From: Nautilus pompilius
Taxonomy: Eukaryota > Mollusca > Cephalopoda > Nautilida > Nautilidae
NCBI GenBank assembly: GCA_018389105.1
Contig: JACATO010000591.1
Location: 544,501 to 608,500 of the forward strand
Direction: 5' to 3'
DNA: 64,000 nucleotides
The translations under genes and the position numbers were made by a program. The notes under the pieces were generated by a model. The model made no database searches and was not told the DNA's origin. It saw nothing but the letters and a program-made list of their open reading frames with translations. This document shows, in pieces, positions 1 through 60,723 of this stretch (position 1 is its first letter; each line of letters opens with the position of its first letter).

Positions 1-870
1 ATATTTAATAGTAAATTAAAAAGTTATTTTAATTATAATATGGTAATTAAATGAACAGCCAGTCTAGTTTTTTTTTTTGTTTTTTTTTTTAAATCCTGGC
101 TTACGTTTATTAAAAAAAAACCATTAAAATTTTTGTTTTATACCTCATTATTTAAATAATGTAAAATTAGTTATAATATTAATATTAAAATGCCTGAGGA
201 TTAACTAAGATTTATTGTTGAGACAGCAATAGCGCTCTGGGTTGTAGACTATCTACCGACCCCCCCCCCTCGTCATTAGGTCACGCCCAAACGATGTACG
301 ATGTCTGTACCAGTAGTAGCGAGGAAGATCGTGTAAAAATTGCTTCGAAACTAGCAGACACTGACGTATTCATTCCAAATATTTAAGAAAAAAGCTTCAG
401 CTTTCGAAATATGTGCGGAATTCGGGGGGGGGGCCACTTTTCCCCACTCCACCCCATCATTGGTCCGAACAAGGGACCCAAAAGACGGGGAGACAACTGG
501 AATGGATATCGGGAATGGGGGGCGGTGACCTGGAATCAGATAATCTCTCTCTCTGGAGAATATACTGCCCGAAATAAAACCATCATGTAGTAGATTAGGC
601 AAAACAGAGAAACCGGGAACCTCTGCTGGTGTAAACCTCCCCACCCAGGTGTTGGGGATGGGGCGGACAAAGAAGACAGACGTAGATGCATCATCCATCC
701 ATCTACAGATCGTCCATGATAGTATAATTTTAGTCCGTTGTTTGTATCTTGGCAATAAGAATCTCAGGGTAGATGTGGCATTTGTTTGTCTCAGCTTCCG
801 AGTATCGGAGATGAGCGAAATGCAACTGGCAGCGCGCGATCGTGCAGGCAGGGAAGATAAAGATCGAGCA
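1..870. other. 5' flank, no gene recognised
   Basis: The first 250 bases are strongly A+T-rich with homopolymer runs. From about 250 onward the sequence becomes more GC-rich, with runs of C (about 260-270) and G (about 424-433). Open frames here on both strands show no recognisable domain and overlap a low-complexity repeat. I see no exon of a neighbouring gene. Confidence 0.6.
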
Positions 871-873
871 TCG

Positions 874-1290
874 GTGACACCTGCGGGGTCGGAGGACGAC
901 TCTGTGGCAGGACAAACCATTCTCTGCAGTGAAAGATGGCGCGCCCACCCCAGTGACACCTGCGGGGTCGGAGGTAGAAGAGCCGGTCGGAGGACGACTC
1001 TGTGGCAGGACAAACCATTCTCTGCAGTGAAAGATGGCGCGCCCTCCCCACCCCACCCCACCTCAGTGACACCTGCGGGGTCGGAGGTAGAAGAGCCGGT
1101 CGGAGGACGACTCTGTGGCAGGACAAACCATTCTCTGCAGTGAAAGATGGCGCGCCCTCCCCACCCCACCCCACCCCACCTCAGTGACACCTGCGGGGTC
1201 GGAGGTAGAAGAGCCGGTCGGAGGACGACTCTGTGGCAGGACAAACCATTCTCTGCAGTGAAAGATGGCGCGCCTTCCCCACCCCACCGG
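874..1290. repeat. GC-rich tandem repeat, four units
   Basis: Four head-to-tail units start with GTGACACCTGCGGGGTCGG at 874, 953, 1066 and 1184. Each ends in GTGAAAGATGGCGCGCC followed by a variable run of CCCCA-type repeats. Unit spacing is 79, 113 and 118 bases. Unit 1 lacks a 16-base block (around TAGAAGAGCCGGTCGG) that lies between direct CGGAGG repeats, so a slippage deletion is likely. The block sits 350-770 bases upstream of the IFT122 start codon. It is not a CRISPR array because the units are contiguous and have no unique spacers. Confidence 0.9.
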
Positions 1291-1640
1291 GGAGGCGTTT
1301 ATAGGGAAACAATTTATTGCTGTCAACCTGGGATTTCTCGACAGACCCCCTTCCATAAGGCTAACGCAAAAAAACCGTACGGGAGAGAGAGAGGAGGAGG
1401 AGTCCAGGGTTTGGCATCGCTCAGGACCCGAACGACTCGCGGTCTCCCCCCCTCCCGGATCCGCTGCGTAACGGAAACCGACGCACACCGAACACCGGCG
1501 CAGCGCCATTGTTTCCGCGCATGCTCGGCGGTGTCCGCTGTGGGATGTACCAGCTTCTCGTCCGATCCTCTTTTCCTTTCCTGCCCGCCTGCGGGTGGTG
1601 TTAGCCACTCTACCAGCCGAGCCGAGAGCGGGGTGGGGAG

Positions 1641-50682
<49,042 letters not shown>

Positions 50683-50812
50683 AACACCGGAATATCTAAA
50701 AGTATTCAGTTTTAGTATCTCATGTGCAAGTGTAACTCACCACACATTGTTATTTAATTTGTTCATTACTATTTTCATGTCAAATCAAACTCTAAAGACG
50801 CAACCATTTAAT

Positions 50813-50951
50813 AATAAAGCAAAGGTAATGAAGAAAAATAGTTCATGTAAAAGAAATCTGGTTGTTGCTGTTTTCATCAAAAAATGTTTGTTATTGTTTC
50901 TATTTCTTGATCTGATAAACTGTAGGTGATCAATGTTTTAATTTTAATAAA
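50813..50951 (+). terminator. candidate polyadenylation signals of IFT122
   Basis: AATAAA hexamers lie at 50813-50818 and 50946-50951, 131 and 264 bases after the stop. The second is only 39 bases before the left end of a mariner element. Which one is used cannot be told from sequence. Confidence 0.5.
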
Positions 50952-50989
50952 TGGTTATTCAATTTTTTTTTTGATATTGAAGGTAACTA

Positions 50990-52326
50990 CAGGGTGTGGC
51001 AAAATGATCTGACACATTTGTATTTTTAATAAAAGCCAAATAGAGTAAAGAACGAAAAATTTGCTTTTATTTTCGAAATGTACATAGAATGCCATTTTTT
51101 TCCATTTGGTTTTAAAAATTAAATCACTCAAGTGGGTACCGTTATTGTCCACACACTGTCGAAGGCGTTCACGAAAGTTGTCCATAGCCTGGCGGGTCAT
51201 TTCATGTGGAATGGCAGCAATTTCTTGGCGAATGACATCTTTTAATCGCTCAATAGATTGAGGGCGATGAGTGTATACCTTTGATTTCAGATATCCCCAC
51301 AGAAAAAAATCACACGGGTTCAAATCAGGTGATCGGGCGGGCAACCGATGTCACCACGCAATGAAATCAAATGACCGGGGAACATCTCCCTCAAAATTCC
51401 CATCGCACGTCGAGAAGTGTGGGCTGTTGCCCCATCCTATTGAAACCAAACATCATCAAGTTCATTCAATTTGGGTTTCAGAAAAGTCTCTAGCATCACA
51501 CAATATCGATCAGAGTTCACAGTCACTGTAACATCGTCGTCTTCAAAGAAGTAAGGACCCCAAATGCCAAATTCTGCTACCGCTCACCATATGGTTACCT
51601 GAGGACAATGCAAAGGGCGTTGGTGCAACTCACGAGGGTTGTTCTCGGCCCAGTATCGTAAGTTTTGCTTATTCACGCTGCCACACAGGTGAAAATGCGC
51701 CTCGTCACTGAACAACACAACATCTGCACGGGGGACATATTGCTGAATTTCCAAACACAATGCTCTGTGAGTTTTAAAGTCTTGTTCGCTGAGTTGTTGT
51801 GCCAACATCATTTTGTATGGATGCATTTGCAGTTCCATGTGAAGAATTCTTTGCAAACTTCTATCGGAAAGGCTAAGAGCAGCGGCGTGTTTCCGTGCCG
51901 AACGTCGTGGAGACTGTTGAACTGAACCTCTTACCGCTGCCACATTTTCCGGAGTTCTGGCAGTCTGAGGTCGGCCGGTTGATTTTCATTTCAGTGCTGA
52001 TCCACTAACTCAAGTTGGTAACCCACAGCAAAATCGTGTTTCAAGTAGGTACGGGATCATGTCTACCAAGCCTGAAGTGTACACGGAATGCTCTTTGTGT
52101 TGCAGTTACGGATTCGTTGTTTTTGATAAAGGTTTCCACGATGAAAGCGCGATGTTCGCCCGTCCAATTCATGTCGGCAACTGTGAAACAAAATGTCATC
52201 AATGCATCAATTGAAACAAAATGGCATTCTATGTACATTTCGAAAATAAAAACACATTTTTCGTTCTTTACTCTCTTTGGCTTTTATTAAAAATACAAAT
52301 GTGTCAGATCATTTTGCCGCACCCTG
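50990..52326 (-). mobile_element. mariner element with long inverted repeats, downstream of IFT122
   Basis: The ends CAGGGTGTGGCAAAATGATC (left) and CAGGGTGCGGCAAAATGATC (right, reverse complement) extend into inverted repeats of more than 100 bases. TA flanks lie at 50988-50989 and 52327-52328. The 1337 bp interior encodes a mariner transposase on the minus strand in several frames: NWTGEHRAFIVETFIKN (N-terminal), LFSDEAHFHLCGSVNKQNLR (a catalytic Asp) and PARSPDLNPCDFFLWGYLKS (third catalytic Asp). Frame breaks show it is inactive, but it is nearly complete. It starts 307 bases after the IFT122 stop. Confidence 0.93.
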
Positions 52327-52328
52327 TA

Positions 52329-55300
52329 GAGGACAGAAAAACAAAATCTGTCAGCCTGTATAAAGGTGACAGCTTCTTAGCAGCCCCACCATCACTCTGT
52401 GGTACCTGAACAATATACCAAGGATTTGTAGAAACTGAGAGAGGTAATCTAAAAGTCAACTGTATTGCAAAATAATGGTAATTATTGGCTGGAATAATTA
52501 TGTTATTGGCCCTCAAGGAAGTGCTAGATTCTTGAAGAATGCAAAAAAAGGCTAAATGTGGTGATGTAGGTAAATAAAAGCTGAGACAACTTGGCTTAGA
52601 GTAGTCGGATACATAATGTGGTTATACAGGAAACTTTAGTTCATAATCTTAGAGTTCCTAATTCTATCATACAGCTTCCCAATTGTGGTTAGGATCAATG
52701 CCATTAAACAAAAGCTAAGATGGATGAACACTAGAGAAGTGGGCCAGAGTGGAATTTCAGTAAACCCTCGTGTGGATTGGAGAAAGCTAATGGTAAAGCT
52801 ATACATGACTGAAAAGTTAGAAAATAGCGAGATGTAACAGACCTAGAAGCTTAGTACTATAAGGAATTTTATACCTGTATAGAAATATCTTTTAACTCTT
52901 AGGAGATTTTATCTGAACAGCTTAGGACGCAGACACTTTAGAGGCTGCATTCTGCACAGGTACTATAAACATAAAAGAAAGAAAATATTCCATTAAGAAA
53001 TTTAATAATGGACCCCTCTTCTCTCTGCACCCAAATTTCATGAATGTCTCAGCTGCTTATTAACAGGTTGGACAAAGGTCACCTATACATTCAAAACCAA
53101 CTCTTTCTACAGAATGTAAAAGTATCTAGTCAGTTAACAATGCAAAGGTCAAGTTAGTGAGACAACCTGGCTTAATATGTTAGGTAGAGAAGGAGGAAGC
53201 AGTTATACATAGCTGGTCACAAGTAACACCATACAATTATTAAAACAATTTCACTAAATGTTTTTCCAAGGAGTTTCATCTAAATGGCTAATATTTTATC
53301 TTACCATATAAGTGAAAAAATTTTAAATGATTAATCAGCAAATTCTTCATGTTTTTTTTAAAATCCTTTCTGCTGGAAGAAGCCATTATTATGTTGACAA
53401 AATCAACAACAAAAACGTTTCATGAGGCAGAGGAAGGTACTGTGGCATCAACAGGACTCCAAATAGGCTCAGCAGAAGTTACCTTTTACCAAAATACTGG
53501 CAGAGTGCTTTTACATTAATAATTCATATCTGTAACTTTCTAATAACCAGGAGGTTCAAACATTTCTGAACAAATGTAAAACTCTCTCTAAACGGATATA
53601 CCAAAATCTTTAATATTCTCTTGTGATGATTTGAAAAAAAGAAAGTCGATTGGATCCTTTCAAGTGCAAGCATGTGAGTCATACAAGAAGCCACTCATTT
53701 ACTAAACTGAGAAAGTAGGAAGGAAAAATTAGGTGTTCTAATTTACAATTTTAAAAGAATTGTGCTGATTGAACAATGCATGAAAGCCAATAGGATCTTA
53801 AGTAGAGATTTTTAAAAAAATGAAAAGTAGTAAAATACACAACTTACAAGTGAAATTTTCAAATAAAACTATTCACTTTCAATAAAAAGAAACACTCTAG
53901 GGGAAAAGGAAACCCACATTTAGGTTGGTAGGGTACATAATGTATAGTGTACTAATGGTAAGTAAGCACTAACTTGTTTTTTATTTCTACTTGAGTCATT
54001 CTACCTTAAACTATGCTATATATAACTGTCAAAGTCCTAGTTTTTCTATACAAATCATTGGTTACAACTCTCTTCAGATAATGTGGTTGATCTCCATTAA
54101 ACAAGTATAGGTGCCAATGGTTCTAATTTCCATCATTTGAATCACATATAGAGTCAAGATCAAGTTGCATGTCATGGACTTCACATGCTGGACCTGAATC
54201 TGAAGAATTTATTTTAAAATTTCCTGGAGTGTTTGGCCAATTTTTTTCCAGATTTTGCCCAGAAGAGTTTCTGAGCCCTAGGTGGTCCCACAGTTGCTCA
54301 ACTGGGTTAGATCTCTGGGCTCATTTTTAGGCCTTCATAGGACATCGGTGGTGCTGTTTATTGAGAATTGCTCAAATGCTGCTGCTCCTGTGGGGTCTGG
54401 CATCATCATCTATGAAAATCTTGGGTGTGTACCGAGGGTGACGTCTTCAAAATGAGGAATGATTATAACTGCTACTGTGTTTTCTTGGTAACATTTTTCA
54501 TTTAACATTCTTACCACCATAACCAGATCCATTTTGCAATGGGGACAGAGACCCTTCACCAAATGTAACTATTAGGGCATAGTAATAATAATAATAATGC
54601 ATAAGGAGCCAATTAGTAAAACTGTTAACTTTAGTCTGTTGTTACTCGGCTGGTATTCCCAGAGCATCCTTTTTTAACCATAGACAGGCCAGTTGACCAA
54701 TATTTTGAATGGATAGTACATTCATAAGGTGTTTGAGCCATGATATGATACACTGATCGAATACACGGGAAATTTATGTTAATATAGTTGTAAAAGAAAC
54801 TTTTTGCCCATATAGATGCACACAGTTGCTAAATCTGACTGAAATTCACTTAAAAACTATACAATTCCAATAGTAAAAGGTTGTGGCTACACAATCATGT
54901 GATTTTACAATTTGTTCCTTTGAAGAATTTTGCAGGATTAACAAATAAATTTAATGATCTGTTATTTTAGTAATATATATAAATAAACAGTGCATAAGCA
55001 TTTTTCCAACTTCTAGATATTTAAATTATTGGATTGATATTGTTCTTTTAAAGTGTTTTCTCATTTCATTTTACAAGGTTTTTTTTTTTATATTAAGACA
55101 TTAAAACAATGTTTTAGGTTTTCTCAGCTGGTATATGATAACAATCTAGATAAAAGCCTCTATGAGTAGGTGATGGTCTTTGTGTTATATGACAAGAATC
55201 GTGTTTATTATCTCTTTTATAAGGCATCTTTTTATCTAAAGTCATCAATGCATCATTCACAACTTGCTTCTACAGGAACACAATGCCATAAATAATACAA

Positions 55301-55755
55301 AAGTTCCAAACTGCTCACCTTGTAGACCAATCCAGATTTCTATGGTTATGCAAACTCAGATAACTAGGCTTATCATTATGATCACACAATACAATAAACA
55401 TTCTTTATGAGAACAATATTAAATGAAACAAAGATGATATTGAATTCTTCTCTACTGCTAATATGGATGGGCTATTCAGATTTTCAAGGAAGCTGGAAAG
55501 ATATTTAACCCTTTTAATACAGAAACATCCTATGTAAATAAAACAAATCATTAAACTTGCTTTAAATGATCGATATTGTATGAATGACAAATTCTTTCCC
55601 AGCCACTCATCTACATCCATCTTTTCAGAGATATACCCTACAGGAAATCTTGATAGCTGCCTTCAGTTGGACCTTGCCATGAATACAAATCACATAATGC
55701 TACTATATACAACACTTCCTTTAAATGATGACTAATTTATTTTTTTGTGTGTTGT
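52329..55755. other. intergenic region, nothing recognised
   Basis: About 3.4 kb of mixed A+T-rich sequence between the mariner and the CpG-rich region before nischarin. It has an (AAT)n run near 54582-54597. I see no exon with family resemblance, no RNA gene and no paired terminal repeats. Confidence 0.5.
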
Positions 55756-56637
55756 TGCTGCTGCAGTCAGCGCCTGATCTCACAGATATGGGTGAAGGGG
55801 AACACTCCTCCAAACCAGTACAGCTTATTAAAGGGGAGGCATTTATTTGCTTGCTATTAGACACACGCCGATTCCAGTTATGCGCTGCTTTCGCCCTAGT
55901 AATTCGCGACCCCGTAAATTAATACAGCTGACTAAACTACAATGTTGGATGCTGGCAGATGTATGTACCCCCATCTGTCACCACGACGGATGGATCCCAC
56001 GGATATTCCTTTGCTTCAGCTCTAACCATTGGCGGGTGGCCAAAAACCCTGACAATTTCGCGGTGGACCCACGGGGTTCGGCCGAGATGGAGATCCCTGC
56101 TCCCGAGGCCCGAACAGCGACTGACTGAGTCAGGTTCTCCGGCTGACATCGCGCTCGGCTACAGGAGGAGGAGGAGGAGGGGGAGGGGGGGGTATGCAGC
56201 CCTTCCCGGCCCCTCTTTTCCGCAATGGGAATAGAATGCTTTCTAGAGATCTGGTCGGGAGAGAGACACCCTGGCAAGACCCTCGTACGAAGACAGAGGA
56301 GATAATAAATAATAATAATAATAATAAACAAAGGAGATTATTCTTTTCCAAAGATGTGATGAATAAGAACTGCGTAGTATCAACCATATTGCTCTCCTAT
56401 CGGTAGCTCTGCGAGTGCAGGGGAGAGGATAATTCGTATTATATACAATATGAAGTTACTCGGCAGTTTTGGAGAACAGCTTTTAATACCACCCCCCCCC
56501 CATTTTTTCGTGTTTGTTTCTCTTAAAACTCGGTGAATTTAGGGCTTATCAGGTGCAGACAGTCAGTCCGCGGCCCAACCCGGGGAAATTAGTTTCCGTT
56601 GTCGCCGTCGAGGGCGCTGCCAGTCCACACACAAGAA

Positions 56638-56663
56638 ACATGGCGGCTGGGTCGCGCGGTTAG
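56638..56663 (+). promoter_or_regulatory. YY1-like site overlapping a 7-codon upstream ORF
   Basis: AACATGGCGGC (56638-56648) matches the YY1 consensus AANATGGCGNC. The ATG inside it (56640) opens a frame MAAGSRG closed by TAG at 56661-56663, 43 bases before the nischarin start codon. Whether this part is in the mRNA is unknown. A donor-like GTGAGT at 56672 could alternatively make it a separate 5'UTR exon. Confidence 0.4.
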
Positions 56664-56705
56664 TTAGCGGAGTGAGTATTCGTGTGCAGATGATATGTAG
56701 TTGTA

Positions 56706-56792
56706 ATGTCTCAGTTTGGAAAAGACTCAGAGGATTTCAGCGCCTGTAGGACCGTTCGGATTACTGGATCGGAGAACACGGATAACTACACG
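56706..56792 (+). CDS. NISCH: NISCH exon 1
   Basis: It encodes [20 protein letters not shown]...DNYT. The start is the first ATG in frame, and the donor is gtgagt, phase 0. The N-terminal 15 residues are poorly conserved, so the start is likely but not proven. Confidence 0.85.
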
Positions 56793-59700
56793 GTGAGTGA
56801 CGGACCGGCTCGTTCAGAAAGTTCGTGGGGGTGGGTTAGGTCCCGATTGACGTTTCATGCATCCACCCGTCCTCTCGCGCTCTCCTACACAGCCAAGCAG
56901 GCTTTGGCTTCTTGTATCGCACACTCGGGAAACGGTGCGAAGTAGGTGTTAGTTTGTTTGTTTGTTTGTTTAATTTGAAGCCGATACTTTCTCCATCAAA
57001 CTGTCAAAAACACTGGACATTTTACTGTCATTCCTTCCCCTTAAATTGCCAGATAGAAACGCATATGCATTCATTTATCTGTCCTTTTCAGTTGATTGTC
57101 ATCATTGGCCGTCCTGCAGCTTTAGTTTAGTTTTTTAAATTATCTGTGGGTCTGTAAGCACCTTCAAGAAGTTCTCTCTGTGTGTGTGTTGATGTGGCAC
57201 CCCGCCCAACTGCGGCGCGAAAAGGGCGAGTCGTCGCACGGACGATAATATCGCCCGTTAGCTTTGCTGCATCGATATCATTCGTTCAAAAATCTGCTTC
57301 GGTTCGATTAAAGAGTAGAAAGGTAAAAAAACAAAAAAAAAAACAAACTCAGGTAAGCATTATTATCGCGATGGCTGTATAATCAACAAAAAAATTCAAG
57401 AATTTGGAAACGGAATTAATGCCAGGTTAACCGGCGGTGGGGGTGGGAGACCAAGAACTTAGTTTCAGTTCTACAGCACTGTTTATAATTAAACCTATTA
57501 CTGTATAGTATAATAATTAATTACAGATTCCTGTTTGAGGGGAACCTTGCCTTTAAAAAAAAAAAATGTATTAAGGACAGAGCATATTTTGTTTAAGGAG
57601 TTACTTCCCTTGGTTGCTCTATTCAGGTTAAAACCTAAATGCATTTGTATTTCTTTCATCTCTAACCTCAGCTGGTGGATTCAGCATCCAGGCATCTTTT
57701 AAGTTTATTTTCCTGTTCACGAATAAAGATTGTAGATTAAGTGTCAGTAAACATAGAAGCTATTTTTCAGGTTGTTAAAGATGTCCTCCAATTTCAAAAT
57801 CTTTTGCTGGATTTTATTTACTTTAAATTTACTGTCATTCATTTGATGGATTGTTTTGGCAAAATTTGGACATAACTAGTGAATATTATTATTTATAAAA
57901 CCATATTGTAGCATGTAATAGTGTTGGTGTCATCTGATACATATGAAGCTTCGTGTGAATTCATAACCAGAAAGTTAACAAATAGTTCTCTTAAGATAAC
58001 CAGACGGTAATGTGCGATATTTATCTGATCTGATATAAATAATGAGAAATTGAAAATATGATGATGAAAAAGCAGCAACAGAGTCGAACTGTTTTGTGTT
58101 TTATTAATAACAATCACTAAGAAGGTGAGCATGACACCCTGGCAAGATGAAGCCTGCTATGTGCAAAACTTGTTTCATCAAGTTTAAACCACCACCACCC
58201 CCTTCTCTCTCTCTCTCTTAATGTCTCCCCTCTCTCTCTCTCTCTCTCACTGTACTAAATATAGAATAAAATGGATGGTTCAAAAGTATAAACAGTGGAA
58301 TCATTCATTTACGGTTTTGTTCAGTTTACATTTGTATTACTTTTCATTAAAAGTTCTGTCCCAAAATTTTCTTTGTGTTTACTCCCTTTTTTTTAAAAAA
58401 AAATTCTTTGTTACAAAAAGAAAAAAATGTGAAAAAAAAAAAAAGAGGTATTTTACTTTTCATGTAATCTCAATGATAAACACAATGTCTTTTTTCAATG
58501 CATATAACCTTCAATAGATCTATTTAAAAATGTTTTTAATTGATTTTAAAGTTTGGCTTTTGCCCTTTGAATGTTGTTTTGCTGCCTGTTACAAAAGACT
58601 TTGTGTGACTTTGTATTTTTTGTTGTTGTTTTTTTTACTTTGTGGAAATACAAGAATTTAGTTTAAAAAATTATTTTATTATCATTTCTAGGTTTACATT
58701 ATTGAAGTTTCTATTGGACCATATAGCTGGACAGTGAAGCATCGATACAGCGACTTTTATGAACTTCACGATAAAGTAATTATTTTACTAACCGTAGCTA
58801 CAAAGTGCTTGATATTTGCATATCTTTGTAAATAGAGAAAATAGAGCTCATTTCATAAATTAATTCTTAGCAACTGAAAAAATTGCATGATACAGTAATC
58901 TTCTTGCACAGTTTAATTTCTGCTAACTGGTCACGTTTCACTGTTATCTATATGCTTTAAAATTACTGCATCATTGTATTTTTTCTTTCCTTGATGGAAA
59001 AAATTGTTGGAAACTGTTCAAATTTAATCGCTGAGAGTGGGACTTAGGTTCATAATAAATATGGGTGCAGTAATTTATAGTGAAATCATCTAATTGAGGA
59101 AAATTGGATAAGATTTTAGGACCAGGATAAAGGAAGACCAAAGTATAATTTTGGTATTTCCATTTGAGGGCCCAATTGCTGACAGGTCACTGGATATTTA
59201 AAAAATGTTGGTTTCATATGGCTGTGTTCACTGGCAGAAAATGGTAGATATTTAGTATGTATGTGGGTGAATGTTATACATTCAAAACTGAAATTCATTA
59301 ACTATTAGTTAACTTCTGGGTGCATGATAATTTATCTTTCACATTAATTAACTATATTAATTGCTCATTGTTAAGGCATGTTAGAACATTTTATCTTGTT
59401 CATTAATTATCAGTAAATTAATAGGCAATTAATGATGTGAATGAAGTAATTTATTTTGTAATATCTAAATAATTTTGTTTAATGTGTTCAGAATGATACA
59501 TTTTCCATTCTTACAACAGTATGCCTTTACCAAATCTTCAAATAGAGTGTATTAGTGGTGGTATAAGGTAATTAGTAAATGAGGAAAGATCATCTAAGTA
59601 ATAGCATAGCAAGAAGCAAAACTTCTCTGTGTATGTAAGTCTGTCTGTAGCCAAGGAGCTGCTGGCCGTATACCGACCACAATTTTAGATAGCATGCAAC

Positions 59701-60685
59701 TGATGTCAAGGAATACCTGAGAGAAGACTATACAATTTACTACCCACAACCCTAAGTAATATGAAGCAAAGTGAAATAGCAACATGCATGGACTAGCTTT
59801 TAGAACTAGTATTAACTCACATTTTAGTGCTTTTAAAATTGGTATGGGTGCTGAACACAAAATCTGCAGACCAAATCAAAGCTATTGTGTGTAGGTTTCT
59901 GGTACTGGCAACTGCTTTTCATTTGCTTTTAGACTTTGTAACTGCTTCATTCACAAAAGATCTTTTATGAAAAGCATATGAATTATGATTTCATTAAACT
60001 AAAGATCCATTGCTGCTTATCTTTATCCTTGAGTAATTTATGTCAACTGATAGTAAAAGGTACACTGACCCAAAATTTGATAGGTTTTCTATTTTGTACT
60101 TTCCTTAATTTTTCTTTTAACACAAGAGCACTGAAAGGGAAAATGTGTTTAAAATTCAGCAGACTCAGACTGCTTTCATTCATGTCTAGCAGTGAAATTG
60201 GAAATGCAATTGGCAGTATCTAAACACGTGTAAGGTGTTATTTTTTTTATGGACAAGAATTCAAAAGATAGAAAACAAAACCATATTGTAAATTACTAAT
60301 CTGCTTGATAATTTAATTTCAAGAAATTGCTCATTAGTTTCTACAGTAAATAGGTATTTAACTTTTTTATGCATTATGACTAAAAACCATTTATCATCAT
60401 CATCATAAACCACTATATTAAACTGCTTTAGTAAGTGCATATCTGGGTATAGCGCGAATTCTTTTATTCCCCCAAATTTAGGAAAGAGAGAGATTTGATT
60501 TTTAGACATTTTAGAAACCTCTAGACCAGATTTCAAAATATTTTAATTTCTTTTTTCCAACAAAAAGACCCCCCCCATTGTAATATATATAATATATTAA
60601 ATAAGTTATTGACCTTGTTCAAGTGTTTGGATTTTTAAAATTATTGCTGCTATAAGAAGATATTGTAATATCACTCCTAAAATCT

Positions 60686-60723
<38 letters not shown>

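Larger units (their letters stand above)
55760..57330 (+). promoter_or_regulatory. putative CpG-rich promoter region of nischarin
   Basis: GC and CpG content rise over about 1.5 kb around the first nischarin coding exon, mirroring the IFT122 start. It contains a GAGGAGG-type purine run (about 56164-56190), an (AAT)n run (about 56303-56329), a poly-C run (about 56491-56501) and a YY1-like site at 56638. The exact transcription start is not visible. Confidence 0.5.

Noticed and set aside
351..1244. 297-codon minus-strand open frame and overlapping frames near the start
   Set aside because: The length comes from the tandem repeat lacking stops; the translation repeats itself and shows no domain. 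The same holds for overlapping frames on both strands.
874..1290. CRISPR-like array
   Set aside because: The repeats are contiguous, vary in length by slippage, have no unique spacers and lie in an animal genome.
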